Virus record (IMG/VR): IMGVR_UViG_3300030061_002579
Location: 1-31,060 of that record
Length of the DNA: 31,060 bases
Source of the DNA: a virus
Strand: one strand, 5' to 3'
Part shown: positions 15,015-21,358 of the stretch, in pieces
Layout: every line of letters starts with the position of its first letter
Numbering within the stretch: the stretch's first letter is position 1
Notes under the pieces: generated by a model
Seen by the model: the letters and a program-made list of their open reading frames with translations, nothing else
Told to the model about the DNA's origin: nothing
The model's database searches: none
Made by a program: the position numbers and the translations under genes

Positions 15015-15055
15015 TTATGTAGACTGACTAGGCAGACGGTATAGAGACTACATAA
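15015..15055 (+). promoter_or_regulatory. Leader stem-loop upstream of gene 15081
   Basis: TTATGTAG at 15015-15022 is the exact reverse complement of CTACATAA at 15048-15055, with a 25-base loop (15023-15047). It lies in the leader expected from the promoter at 14963-14991, upstream of AGGAG. It may stabilise the mRNA or adjust translation; no riboswitch class is recognised. Confidence 0.45.
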
Positions 15056-15080
15056 CAAACGCTATACAGGAGAAAATATT

Positions 15081-15485
15081 ATGGCAAATACTACATTTAC
15101 AGGACCTGTCCGATCGGAAAATGGTTTTGAATCAGTAACTAAAAATGCATCAACAGGTGCAATCACATCTAACGCTTCTTACGGAAAAGCTATTAGAGGT
15201 GGTGTTCAGTCTTTATCAGGTGCTGGTGCAGTTGATTTAACTAACTTAGTAACTGAGTTAACTACTACTGGAGCTAATGCATTAACTTTAGCTGATGGTA
15301 CAACTTCAGGGCAAATTAAAATCATTAACATGATTGTTGACGGTGGAGATGGAACTTTAACTCCAACTACTTTTGCAAATGGAACTACGATTACTTTCGA
15401 TGCAGTAGGAGAGTCAGCTACTCTAGTTTGGAATAGCACTGTTGGTTGGATTGCAAGTTCAACTCAAGGTGCAACAATAGCTTAA
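15081..15485 (+). CDS. Probable head decoration or fibre protein
   Basis: This 134-residue, Thr/Ala/Gly-rich beta protein starts MANTTFTGPVRSENGFE. It contains KAIRGGVQSLSGAGAVDLTN, LTLADGTTSGQIKIINMIVD and a terminal TLVWNSTVGWIASSTQGAT, the pattern of small head-fibre or decoration proteins I associate with the position after the capsid gene in marine phages. It has its own promoter, a structured leader and a strong AGGAG, and a hairpin follows, so it is set up for high separate expression. No enzyme motif is seen. Confidence 0.75.
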   Translation: MANTTFTGPVRSENGFESVTKNASTGAITSNASYGKAIRGGVQSLSGAGAVDLTNLVTELTTTGANALTLADGTTSGQIKIINMIVDGGDGTLTPTTFANGTTITFDAVGESATLVWNSTVGWIASSTQGATIA

Positions 15486-15495
15486 TAATTAAATA

Positions 15496-15515
15496 GTGGC
15501 TCCTTCGGGAGCCAC
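15496..15515 (+). terminator. UUCG-capped hairpin between two structural genes
   Basis: GTGGCTCC at 15496-15503 pairs exactly with GGAGCCAC at 15508-15515 around TTCG closed by C-G, the extra-stable UUCG tetraloop type. It lacks a T run, so complete termination is unlikely. A role in partial termination or as a 3' barrier protecting the upstream mRNA is more likely. Confidence 0.6.
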
Positions 15516-15532
15516 AACTAAAGGAGAAAATT

Positions 15533-15841
15533 ATGTCAGGCGGAGGAAGTTTTAGTTCAGACCAAAAAGTACTTAACATGACTACGGTTGGTGCAAATAC
15601 ATTAGCAAAAACTGGAAGAATGAGAATTACTTCTATTCAAGGTGAAGGTATTGCAAGTTCAACAATTATTTTTTACGATTCAGCTGATGCATCATCACCT
15701 GGAACTGCAGTTGCTACATACAATTTCAATACAGAAGGTTTAGAAGTTTATGTACCAGGTTCCGGTATTCTTTTTAAAGAAGGACTTGTTTATAATCTTG
15801 CAGGTTCTGGTGGAAGCATAACTATTACATATACAGGCTAA
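15533..15841 (+). CDS. Small structural-type protein
   Basis: This 102-residue protein begins MSGGGSFSSDQKVLNMTTVG and is beta-rich, with RITSIQGEGIASSTIIFYDS near 27-46, then TYNFNTEGLEVYVPGSGILF and a terminal GGSITITYTG. The composition (Gly, Ser, Thr; few charges) is that of virion surface proteins, and the neighbours are structural. AAGGAG precedes the ATG. No domain is recognised; decoration protein is an inference from context. The next gene starts two bases after its stop. Confidence 0.7.
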   Translation: MSGGGSFSSDQKVLNMTTVGANTLAKTGRMRITSIQGEGIASSTIIFYDSADASSPGTAVATYNFNTEGLEVYVPGSGILFKEGLVYNLAGSGGSITITYTG

Positions 15842-15842
15842 G

Positions 15843-16559
15843 ATGAGTAAATTTAGATTAACATATGCAGGCGGTAAATACGCAGGTAAGAAAATAGTTG
15901 ATCTTGTTAAAAGCTTAAAAAAAAATAAAGCTACCAAAAAAAGAAATGAACGTTTTGAAAAAGTTCATGGTTATAAACCTAACAAAAGCACAGCTAAACC
16001 ATTTCAGAATGTTTCCAGTAGCGGTAGTAATAGTAAATCAGCTATTATCCCAGCTAAATTACAATCACAAAGAGGAAGTTCTTTTAAAGTTCATAAAGTA
16101 AGAGGTAAGGGTGCTAATTCTCTAAGAGGAATGGGTTCAGGAAGACAAATAGGTTCTTCGGGTTCTGCAGAATCTTGGAGAATGGATATGGAAAAACTAA
16201 CAAACATGCCTTCTTTTAACGAACTTACAAGATCAGTATTTAAGAAAAAAAGAAAAGCTCTTGGTGGTGTTGCTAGTTTTAAAAGAGGCGGAGATAATAT
16301 GCCAGCTAGAAACAAAAAGAATTTTAGATCTACTAAAAGCGGTGCTGGTATGACTGCTGCAGGTGTTGCAGCCTACAGAAGAAAAAACCCTGGAAGTAAA
16401 TTATCAACTGCTGTTACGGAAGATAATCCAGGAAAGAAAAGAGCAGCACGTAGAAAATCATATTGTGCAAGATCAGCAGGACAAATGAAGAAGTTTCCTA
16501 AAGCTGCAAAAGATCCAAATTCAAGATTAAGACAGGCGCGAAGACGTTGGAAGTGTTAG
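15843..16559 (+). CDS. Basic protein with C-terminal DUF6321-like domain
   Basis: This 238-residue protein is strongly basic. Residues 1-140 are Lys/Ser/Arg-rich and of low complexity. At about 141-151 stands LGGVASFKRGG, shared with the protein at 3459. The last 80 residues form a conserved block: GMTAAGVAAYRRKNPGSKL, KRAARRKSYCARSAGQMKKF, then AKDPNSRLRQARRRWKC. I recognise this block as DUF6321-like, often a free-standing small protein in marine phages. An internal ATG at 16299 with GGCGGAG just upstream could start that block alone, so the gene may make two products. A nucleic-acid-binding virion role is plausible. Confidence 0.8.
   Translation: MSKFRLTYAGGKYAGKKIVDLVKSLKKNKATKKRNERFEKVHGYKPNKSTAKPFQNVSSSGSNSKSAIIPAKLQSQRGSSFKVHKVRGKGANSLRGMGSGRQIGSSGSAESWRMDMEKLTNMPSFNELTRSVFKKKRKALGGVASFKRGGDNMPARNKKNFRSTKSGAGMTAAGVAAYRRKNPGSKLSTAVTEDNPGKKRAARRKSYCARSAGQMKKFPKAAKDPNSRLRQARRRWKC
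16285..16301 (+). promoter_or_regulatory. Internal ribosome site and start for the DUF6321-like block
   Basis: GAGGCGGAG at 16285-16293 lies five bases before an in-frame ATG at 16299-16301 (codon 153 of the gene at 15843). This is an excellent Shine-Dalgarno and start pair inside a coding region, and it would give an 86-residue protein starting MPARNKKNF. Confidence 0.5.
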
Positions 16560-16562
16560 TTT

Positions 16563-17204
16563 ATGGCATACTTAAATGCTGACATACCACCTATATACTG
16601 TAAGATAAGAAAGGAATATTTATATGATCTTAAAAAACATCAAGGAGAGTCTGTTGACTGTTGTATCTTTAGTGTGGTCTCTATTACAGATCGCGCACTC
16701 TTATTTAATATCATGTTACCCAACGGTGCGTGCTTTTGGCGTTTGCCTATATCAGCGTTTTTTCAAGAAAAATTTAAAAGAGTCGAAGTGCCCGATATGC
16801 CTATCGACCAGCTTCAGTTGTGGAATTGTTTTAGTTATTATCCTAGTGTTCATTGCTTTAGTTTTCTAAGAGGTAAACGAGGAAAGTATTATGGAAAAGA
16901 TAAAAAAAATTATCCATTCGAATATTTATTTACCATTGATTGGGGTCACCCAGAAGGAAACATTTTGGATACGGAACATTCTGAGATACCCGCTGAACAT
17001 AAGTGTGCGCATATATTGGCTCTTGATGACGGTAATTATGCAGCTCAGCCTAATAATCGTATTTTGTGGGATGCTCCTAACTACACTGTTGGTGACGGGG
17101 TTCCAGACTATTCGGTGCAAACTACAAAGTGGAATGTTGAAAATAAAGATTGGCTTACAGAAGACAGTGACAAAATGTTTTACGAAATAAATAAAAATGA
17201 TTGA
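16563..17204 (+). CDS. Conserved phage protein of unknown function
   Basis: This 213-residue protein starts MAYLNADIPPIYCKIRKEYL and contains RALLFNIMLPNGACFWRLPI near 44-63, LQLWNCFSYYPSVHCFSFLR near 84-103, then IDWGHPEGNILDTEHSEIP and HILALDDGNYAAQPNNRILW. I recognise it as a well-conserved protein of marine T4-like and podovirus-like phages with no assigned role. Many aromatic residues and cysteines and no membrane segment point to a compact globular protein. It overlaps the next small gene by eight bases. Confidence 0.75.
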   Translation: MAYLNADIPPIYCKIRKEYLYDLKKHQGESVDCCIFSVVSITDRALLFNIMLPNGACFWRLPISAFFQEKFKRVEVPDMPIDQLQLWNCFSYYPSVHCFSFLRGKRGKYYGKDKKNYPFEYLFTIDWGHPEGNILDTEHSEIPAEHKCAHILALDDGNYAAQPNNRILWDAPNYTVGDGVPDYSVQTTKWNVENKDWLTEDSDKMFYEINKND

Positions 17205-17295
17205 TAAATTTATATATAATTTTTTTGGGTTACTAGACAAAGCCTCCGAATGGATTGATAATATATTTTTTAGTAAAAAAAAGAAAAAAAAATAA
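17197..17295 (+). CDS. 32-aa amphipathic small protein with lysine tail
   Basis: An ATG at 17197 inside the end of the preceding gene opens a 32-codon frame. The product is aromatic and hydrophobic (IDKFIYNFFGLLDKASEWID, then NIFF) and ends in a run of lysines. This is a recurring micro-protein pattern before lysis genes in marine phages as I recall them. It could sit on the membrane surface. The A-rich DNA at its end encodes the lysine run. Confidence 0.6.
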   Translation: MIDKFIYNFFGLLDKASEWIDNIFFSKKKKKK

Positions 17296-17312
17296 TTATG
17301 GAGTATCAGAGG

Positions 17313-17396
17313 ATGAACTATTACTTTACAGGTGCTTTAATAGTAGCTTTTGTATTAATAGCTCTTTTCTTACAACCAGGATATATACCTAGATGA
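17313..17396 (+). CDS. 27-aa single-span membrane peptide
   Basis: I choose ATG 17313, nine bases after GGAG (17300-17303), over an in-frame ATG at 17298 that has no ribosome site. The 27-residue product has one membrane span (TGALIVAFVLIALFL) and ends QPGYIPR. Its stop overlaps the next start by ATGA. Together with neighbours it forms a set of small membrane proteins before the peptidase, so a holin or regulator role is reasonable. Confidence 0.65.
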   Translation: MNYYFTGALIVAFVLIALFLQPGYIPR

Positions 17397-17770
17397 GCAA
17401 TAAACCACTTAACATCGGAGAAGAGGCAAAAGTACAAATGCCTATGAAGACTGTTGCTAGTCTAATTTTTGTCGTTGCAGCAGGTGTCTTCGCATATACA
17501 GAGCTGACTGCAAGGTTGGTATCGTTAGAGACATCAAGAGAATTATTTGAAAATGATTTGTTGAAAAAAAGTCAACAAGTCCCCGTGGATCAAGAGCAAC
17601 ATTTTTTATTGGAAGATCTTTATAAAACTGTAGAGAAATTACAGTCTACTCAAGAAATGAATATGACAAACAAAGTTAATATAGAATTTTTAAAATCACA
17701 ATTAGAAAAAGCTTTAAGTGATATTGAAGAATTAAAAGATAAGGTAAGACAAAATGGAAACGGTCATTAG
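17393..17770 (+). CDS. Membrane-anchored coiled-coil protein, spanin- or holin-accessory-like
   Basis: This 125-residue protein has a short cytoplasmic N terminus, one membrane span (TVASLIFVVAAGVFAY, about 20-35), and then a long helical domain with heptads (LETSRELFENDLLKKS; FLKSQLEKALSDIEELKDKV). That is the layout of an i-spanin-like Rz protein or of a lysis accessory protein. No outer-membrane lipoprotein partner (lipobox) is visible nearby, so the spanin idea is tentative. It overlaps the next gene by 17 bases and belongs to the same translation chain as the M15 peptidase. Confidence 0.7.
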   Translation: MSNKPLNIGEEAKVQMPMKTVASLIFVVAAGVFAYTELTARLVSLETSRELFENDLLKKSQQVPVDQEQHFLLEDLYKTVEKLQSTQEMNMTNKVNIEFLKSQLEKALSDIEELKDKVRQNGNGH

Positions 17771-17981
17771 TACAGTAGTTGCACTTTGTATGTTTGTAGC
17801 AGGAGAATTAAAGGAACACAGAATCCAACCTGCAATGTCGGATTGTTTAAAAGGAAAAAGGGTTGCAGAACGTACAGCAAATGATAATATTCAATACAAA
17901 TGCGGAAAAGTAAAAGTTGAACTTGAGTCGAACATAGACGGATCTAAAACTATTAAAAAAATTATAAATGAATCTGAGTAG
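17754..17981 (+). CDS. Small protein with N-terminal hydrophobic segment, lysis cassette
   Basis: This 75-residue protein starts with a hydrophobic stretch (VISTVVALCMFVAG, about 4-17) that could be a signal or anchor. A conserved-looking HRIQPAMSDCLKGKRVAERT follows, then two strands (YKCGKVKVELESNIDGS). Two cysteines in the exported part could pair in the periplasm. It lacks a clear lipobox. It lies between the coiled-coil membrane protein and the peptidase, overlapping both, so a lysis or envelope role is likely; the exact function is unknown. Confidence 0.7.
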   Translation: METVISTVVALCMFVAGELKEHRIQPAMSDCLKGKRVAERTANDNIQYKCGKVKVELESNIDGSKTIKKIINESE

Positions 17982-18444
17982 AAACTTTACCCTTCTAGAA
18001 TTAATTAAATCGGACACAGCTGTTCGTAAGGGAATAAACAATAATCCAAATGCAGGTCAAATAGAGAAATTAAAAGCAGTTTGTGAAAATATACTACAAC
18101 CCGTAAGAGACCATTTTGGTAGAGTGAAGATCACATCAGGGTTTCGTTCAGAAGACCTTTGCCTTGCCATAGGATCGAGTCGGAACAGCCAGCATGCAAA
18201 AGCTGAGGCGGCAGACTTCGAATGTATTGGAATTGACAATGCTGAAGTAGCCGATTGGATTAAAAAGAACCTTCAGACAGATCAATTGATCCTTGAGTAT
18301 TACACTCCAGGTGAACCTAACAGTGGATGGATACATTGTAGTTGGATTCCAGAAGGAAGACGTGAACAATTTTTACTTGCTTATAGACAAGATGGAAAAA
18401 CTAAGTATAAACCCATCATAGGTAAAGCAAAGGATATAATTTAA
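17968..18444 (+). CDS. M15-type peptidase, probable endolysin
   Basis: This 158-residue enzyme should cleave peptide cross-links of peptidoglycan to release virions. Residues 54-61 (KITSGFRS) and 72-84 (RNSQHAKAEAADF) carry the M15/VanY-type zinc site with H76 and D83 as ligands. SGWIHCSW supplies H123, and E110 could be the catalytic base. No signal peptide is present, so export needs a holin, which fits the small membrane genes just upstream. The length is that of a single catalytic domain without a cell-wall-binding part. It overlaps the preceding gene by 14 bases. Confidence 0.9.
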   Translation: MNLSRNFTLLELIKSDTAVRKGINNNPNAGQIEKLKAVCENILQPVRDHFGRVKITSGFRSEDLCLAIGSSRNSQHAKAEAADFECIGIDNAEVADWIKKNLQTDQLILEYYTPGEPNSGWIHCSWIPEGRREQFLLAYRQDGKTKYKPIIGKAKDII

Positions 18445-18575
18445 TGGCAATAGGACGAGGACAAATATCTGCACAAATAGATGGTAAGTTAAGAGGTGCA
18501 AGAAGTGAAAAAAAGAAAAAATTACAAGCAAAAAAGAAACTTAATAGCAAAAAACCTAAGGTCTTCAAAGTTTAG
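18444..18575 (+). CDS. 43-aa lysine-rich protein
   Basis: The ATG at 18444 shares a base with the peptidase stop (TAATG). The 43-residue product starts MAIGRGQISAQIDGKLRGAR and continues as a lysine-rich helix ending KPKVFKV. It resembles other very small basic proteins in this genome. Function unknown; nucleic-acid binding or a ribosome-like role would fit the charge. A promoter-like sequence begins within its last codons. Confidence 0.6.
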   Translation: MAIGRGQISAQIDGKLRGARSEKKKKLQAKKKLNSKKPKVFKV

Positions 18576-18592
18576 TCAAAAAGTGATACAAT
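18564..18592 (+). promoter_or_regulatory. Sigma70-like promoter before the connector genes
   Basis: TTCAAA at 18564-18569 (four of six) and TACAAT at 18587-18592 (five of six) are 17 bases apart. The start would be near 18599, leaving a 27-base leader with AAAAGGA before ATG 18626. Confidence 0.4.
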
Positions 18593-18625
18593 CCAAGAAA
18601 TTGTACAACCGTAAAAAGGATATTA

Positions 18626-19321
18626 ATGGCAACTTCAGGGACTACGACATTTGATCTATCAATAGAAGAAATAATACAAGAAGCCTACGAAAGATGTGGC
18701 ATGGCTACAACAAGTGGTCATAGTTTAAGATCTGCAAGAACAAGTCTTAATTTATTGTTTGCTGAATGGGCTAACCGAGGTATTCATTTATGGAAGGTGG
18801 CCTTAAACGAGAAACAATTAGTATCTGGACAAGCAAACTATACAGTAGATGGAAATGTTAGTGACGTACTCGAAGCTTTTGTGTCTACAACTGCTGCTGC
18901 TTCTAATTCAGTAAATACACAAGATGTTGCATTAACAAAAATAGATAGATCTGCATATTCTGCATTACCTAATAAATTAGCTTTGGGACAACCATCTCAA
19001 TATTATGTGGATAGACAAGACACACCTGTAATATATTTATACCAAGCACCAGATTTAAACACATATACTTATTTGAAATATTATGTAATTAAAAGAATTG
19101 AAGATGCAGGATCTTACACTAATGATGCTGATGTAGTGTTTAGATTTTTACCATGTATGGTAGCAGGACTTGCTTATTATTTAGCTATGAAAAACGCACC
19201 TCAATTAGTTCAACAAAATAAATTAATTTACGAGGATCAATTAAAAAGAGCTCTAGATGAAGATGGACAAAGAGCTTCAACTTATATTACTCCTCAATCA
19301 TTTTATTATAATGGAATTTAA
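18626..19321 (+). CDS. Head completion or tail adaptor protein, P22 gp4-like
   Basis: This 231-residue protein begins with the pattern DLSIEEIIQEAYERCGM, then SARTSLNLLFAEWANRGIHL near 35-54. In P22 gp4-like tail accessory proteins this helix pair docks below the portal ring. The central part is beta-rich (QANYTVDGNVSDVLEAFV), and later helices contain FLPCMVAGLAYYLAMKNAP. The role would be to close the portal after packaging and carry the tail hub. The assignment rests on the recalled pattern of the N terminus and its place as first gene of the tail module. Confidence 0.7.
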   Translation: MATSGTTTFDLSIEEIIQEAYERCGMATTSGHSLRSARTSLNLLFAEWANRGIHLWKVALNEKQLVSGQANYTVDGNVSDVLEAFVSTTAAASNSVNTQDVALTKIDRSAYSALPNKLALGQPSQYYVDRQDTPVIYLYQAPDLNTYTYLKYYVIKRIEDAGSYTNDADVVFRFLPCMVAGLAYYLAMKNAPQLVQQNKLIYEDQLKRALDEDGQRASTYITPQSFYYNGI

Positions 19322-19323
19322 CA

Positions 19324-19764
19324 ATGGCAAAATGGGCAACAGGTAAAAGATCACAAGCGATATCAGACAGATCAGGAATGGCTTTTCCTTATCAAGAAAT
19401 GGTAAAAGAGTGGAATGGTTCCCTTGTACATTTTTCTGAGTTTGAACCCAAACATCCACAAATAAGACGTAAACACACTACTTCAGATGCAATTGCTTTA
19501 CAAAACACAAGACCACTAAGATTTCAACAACCTCAAACAGTTGCTCAGAACGATAATACTAAATCAAACTCTGGTGGGACTATGGTTGGTGTAGCTAATT
19601 TAACTTTACCTGGTAATTTTGCTTTTAACACAACACAACCTGCAAATGTTTTAACAAGTTCTGGTGTTGTAATAAGTACTATGAGACCAGCAGACCCTTC
19701 TTTACAAAATAGAAGAAGAAAATTAATTATAACAACAGGAACAGTAACAGTGAGTATTACATAA
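19324..19764 (+). CDS. Structural-region protein, function unknown
   Basis: This 146-residue protein starts MAKWATGKRSQAISDRSGMA and continues FPYQEMVKEWNGSLVHFSEF, then PKHPQIRRKHTTSDAIAL. The second half is Thr/Asn-rich and beta-like with no charges for long stretches, ending in RRRKLIITTGTVTVSIT. I recognise the N-terminal pattern as common in this position in marine phages; a connector or tail structural protein is the likely job. It starts two bases after the upstream stop, and its own stop overlaps the next ATG. Confidence 0.7.
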   Translation: MAKWATGKRSQAISDRSGMAFPYQEMVKEWNGSLVHFSEFEPKHPQIRRKHTTSDAIALQNTRPLRFQQPQTVAQNDNTKSNSGGTMVGVANLTLPGNFAFNTTQPANVLTSSGVVISTMRPADPSLQNRRRKLIITTGTVTVSIT

Positions 19765-20426
19765 TGGCAATAACTTATTCAGATTTTTTAACACAAGTAA
19801 GAAACTTTACTGAAGTAGATAGTAATGTCTTAACTGATATTATTATAGGACAATTTATTAGAAATGTTGAATTAGATATAGCTGGTAAAGTTGATTATGA
19901 TGACACAAGAAAATACGCAACCTCATCATTTACTTCAAATAAAAGATATTTAGTTACTCCTGCAGATTTTTTAGTTATTAGATCTCTTCAAGTTTTTAGT
20001 ACAACTGATCAGACAGGAACAAGAAGTTTTATGGAAAAAAGAGACACTAGTTTTATTACAGAATTTAACGGAACTGGTGCTACTGGATTACCTAAATATT
20101 ATGCAAATTGGGATGAAACATCAATTGTTGTTGCACCCACACCAGACCAAGCATATGCAGTACAATTAAACTATATCATTACACCACCTAGTTTTACATC
20201 AACTAACACAACTTATTTATCAGAATATCAACAAGGCATGCTTTTGGACGGTGTTTTAGCAGAAGCTTACGGTTTTTTAAAAGGACCGATGGATATGTAC
20301 AATCTGTATAAAAGTAAGTATAATGAAGGAGTACAGAATTTTGCTCTCCAACAAATGGGGAGAAGAAGACGAGCAGAATACGATGATGGAGTTCCTAGAG
20401 TTAAGGTACCTTCACCATCACCATAA
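19764..20426 (+). CDS. Phage adaptor-like structural protein
   Basis: This 220-residue protein begins MAITYSDFLTQVRNFTEVDS. It contains FIRNVELDIAGKVDYDD near 31-47, YLVTPADFLVIRSLQVFS near 63-80, YYANWDETSIVVAPTPDQAY near 112-131, and a C-terminal helical and basic end (FALQQMGRRRRAEYDDG). The layout (N-terminal helices, beta core, C-terminal helix) is that of portal-adaptor proteins that bridge head and tail. It follows the gp4-like gene through coupled reading frames. Naming it an adaptor is an inference from layout and neighbours. Confidence 0.7.
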   Translation: MAITYSDFLTQVRNFTEVDSNVLTDIIIGQFIRNVELDIAGKVDYDDTRKYATSSFTSNKRYLVTPADFLVIRSLQVFSTTDQTGTRSFMEKRDTSFITEFNGTGATGLPKYYANWDETSIVVAPTPDQAYAVQLNYIITPPSFTSTNTTYLSEYQQGMLLDGVLAEAYGFLKGPMDMYNLYKSKYNEGVQNFALQQMGRRRRAEYDDGVPRVKVPSPSP

Positions 20427-20444
20427 AATTAAAGGAGAACTATT

Positions 20445-20888
20445 ATGGCAATAACAACTAACGCAATTTGTAATTCTTTCAAAAAAGAATTATTACAGGG
20501 CAAACACGATTTTGATACATCCTCTGATACATATAAATTAGCAATGTATACATCATCTGCAACTTTAGGTAAATCAACAGAAAACTACACAACTTCAAAT
20601 GAAGTATCATCATCTGGTTACACTGCAGGTGGTAAAGCACTTGTTAATCAAGGTGTTAAAGTTTCATCTTCAGTAGCAATTACTGACTTTGCTGATTTAT
20701 CTTTCACAGGAGTTACATTAACAGCTAGAGGAGCTTTGATTTATAATACAACAACTGATGGTGGTTCAAACACTACTGATGCTGTTTGTGTTTTAGATTT
20801 TGGTGGAGATAAAACTGCAACTGCAGGAACATTTACAATTCAGTTCCCTGCATTTACAACTTCTGCTGCTATATTAAGATTAACGTAA
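20445..20888 (+). CDS. Tail structural protein, beta-rich
   Basis: This 147-residue protein starts MAITTNAICNSFKKELLQGK then HDFDTSSDTYKLAMYTSSAT. The rest is Thr/Ser/Gly-rich with VSSSGYTAGGKALVNQGVKV and a terminal FTIQFPAFTTSAAILRLT. This pattern is frequent among virion proteins before fibre genes in marine phages. A strong AAAGGAG suggests high expression. No enzymatic motif; it may form part of a tail hub or a fibre base. Confidence 0.7.
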   Translation: MAITTNAICNSFKKELLQGKHDFDTSSDTYKLAMYTSSATLGKSTENYTTSNEVSSSGYTAGGKALVNQGVKVSSSVAITDFADLSFTGVTLTARGALIYNTTTDGGSNTTDAVCVLDFGGDKTATAGTFTIQFPAFTTSAAILRLT

Positions 20889-20899
20889 GAGAGGTTTAG

Positions 20900-21358
20900 A
20901 TGGCACTTGTCATTAACGATAGAGTTAAAGAGACAAGCACTACCTCGGGAACGGGAACGTTAAACCTAGCTGGTGCTTCTCAAGACTTCATTACTTTTGT
21001 AGCTGGAGTAGGTACAACTAATACTACGTATTATTGTATTACCGAAACAGGTACAGATAAATTTGAAGTTGGTATTGGAACCGTTACCGATGCCTCTCCA
21101 GATACTTTAGCAAGAGACACGGTTATAAGTAATTCATCAGGAAACACATCTAAAATAGATTTTGGTTCAGGAGAGAAAGAAGTCTTTTGTACTATCCCTG
21201 CTAAAAAAGCAATGTCACCTGTTATGGAAGCAACAGGTTATGTTGTAACTCATGCATCTACATTAGATGAAGTTCAAACAATGGACTCTGGTGTTTTAGC
21301 AGGACCAGTGACAATAACAGGAACAATAACAGCAACAGGAACATTGGTAATTATTTAA
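20900..21358 (+). CDS. Short tail-fibre-type protein
   Basis: This 152-residue protein has the start MALVINDRVKETSTTSGTGT, then LNLAGASQDFITFVAGVGTT and YYCITETGTDKFEVGIGTVT. This sequence signature occurs at the N termini of many marine phage tail fibres or as a separate short fibre protein. The tail contains VVTHASTLDEVQTMDSGVL and repeats of TGTITATGTL. It probably docks the large glycine-rich proteins that follow, since its stop overlaps the ATG of the first of them. GAGAGG precedes the ATG. Confidence 0.8.
   Translation: MALVINDRVKETSTTSGTGTLNLAGASQDFITFVAGVGTTNTTYYCITETGTDKFEVGIGTVTDASPDTLARDTVISNSSGNTSKIDFGSGEKEVFCTIPAKKAMSPVMEATGYVVTHASTLDEVQTMDSGVLAGPVTITGTITATGTLVII

Noticed and set aside
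14998-15080. tRNA-like fold in the leader after the capsid gene
   Set aside because: There is one stem only, with no T-arm GTTC or acceptor stem pairing, so it is treated as a leader hairpin.
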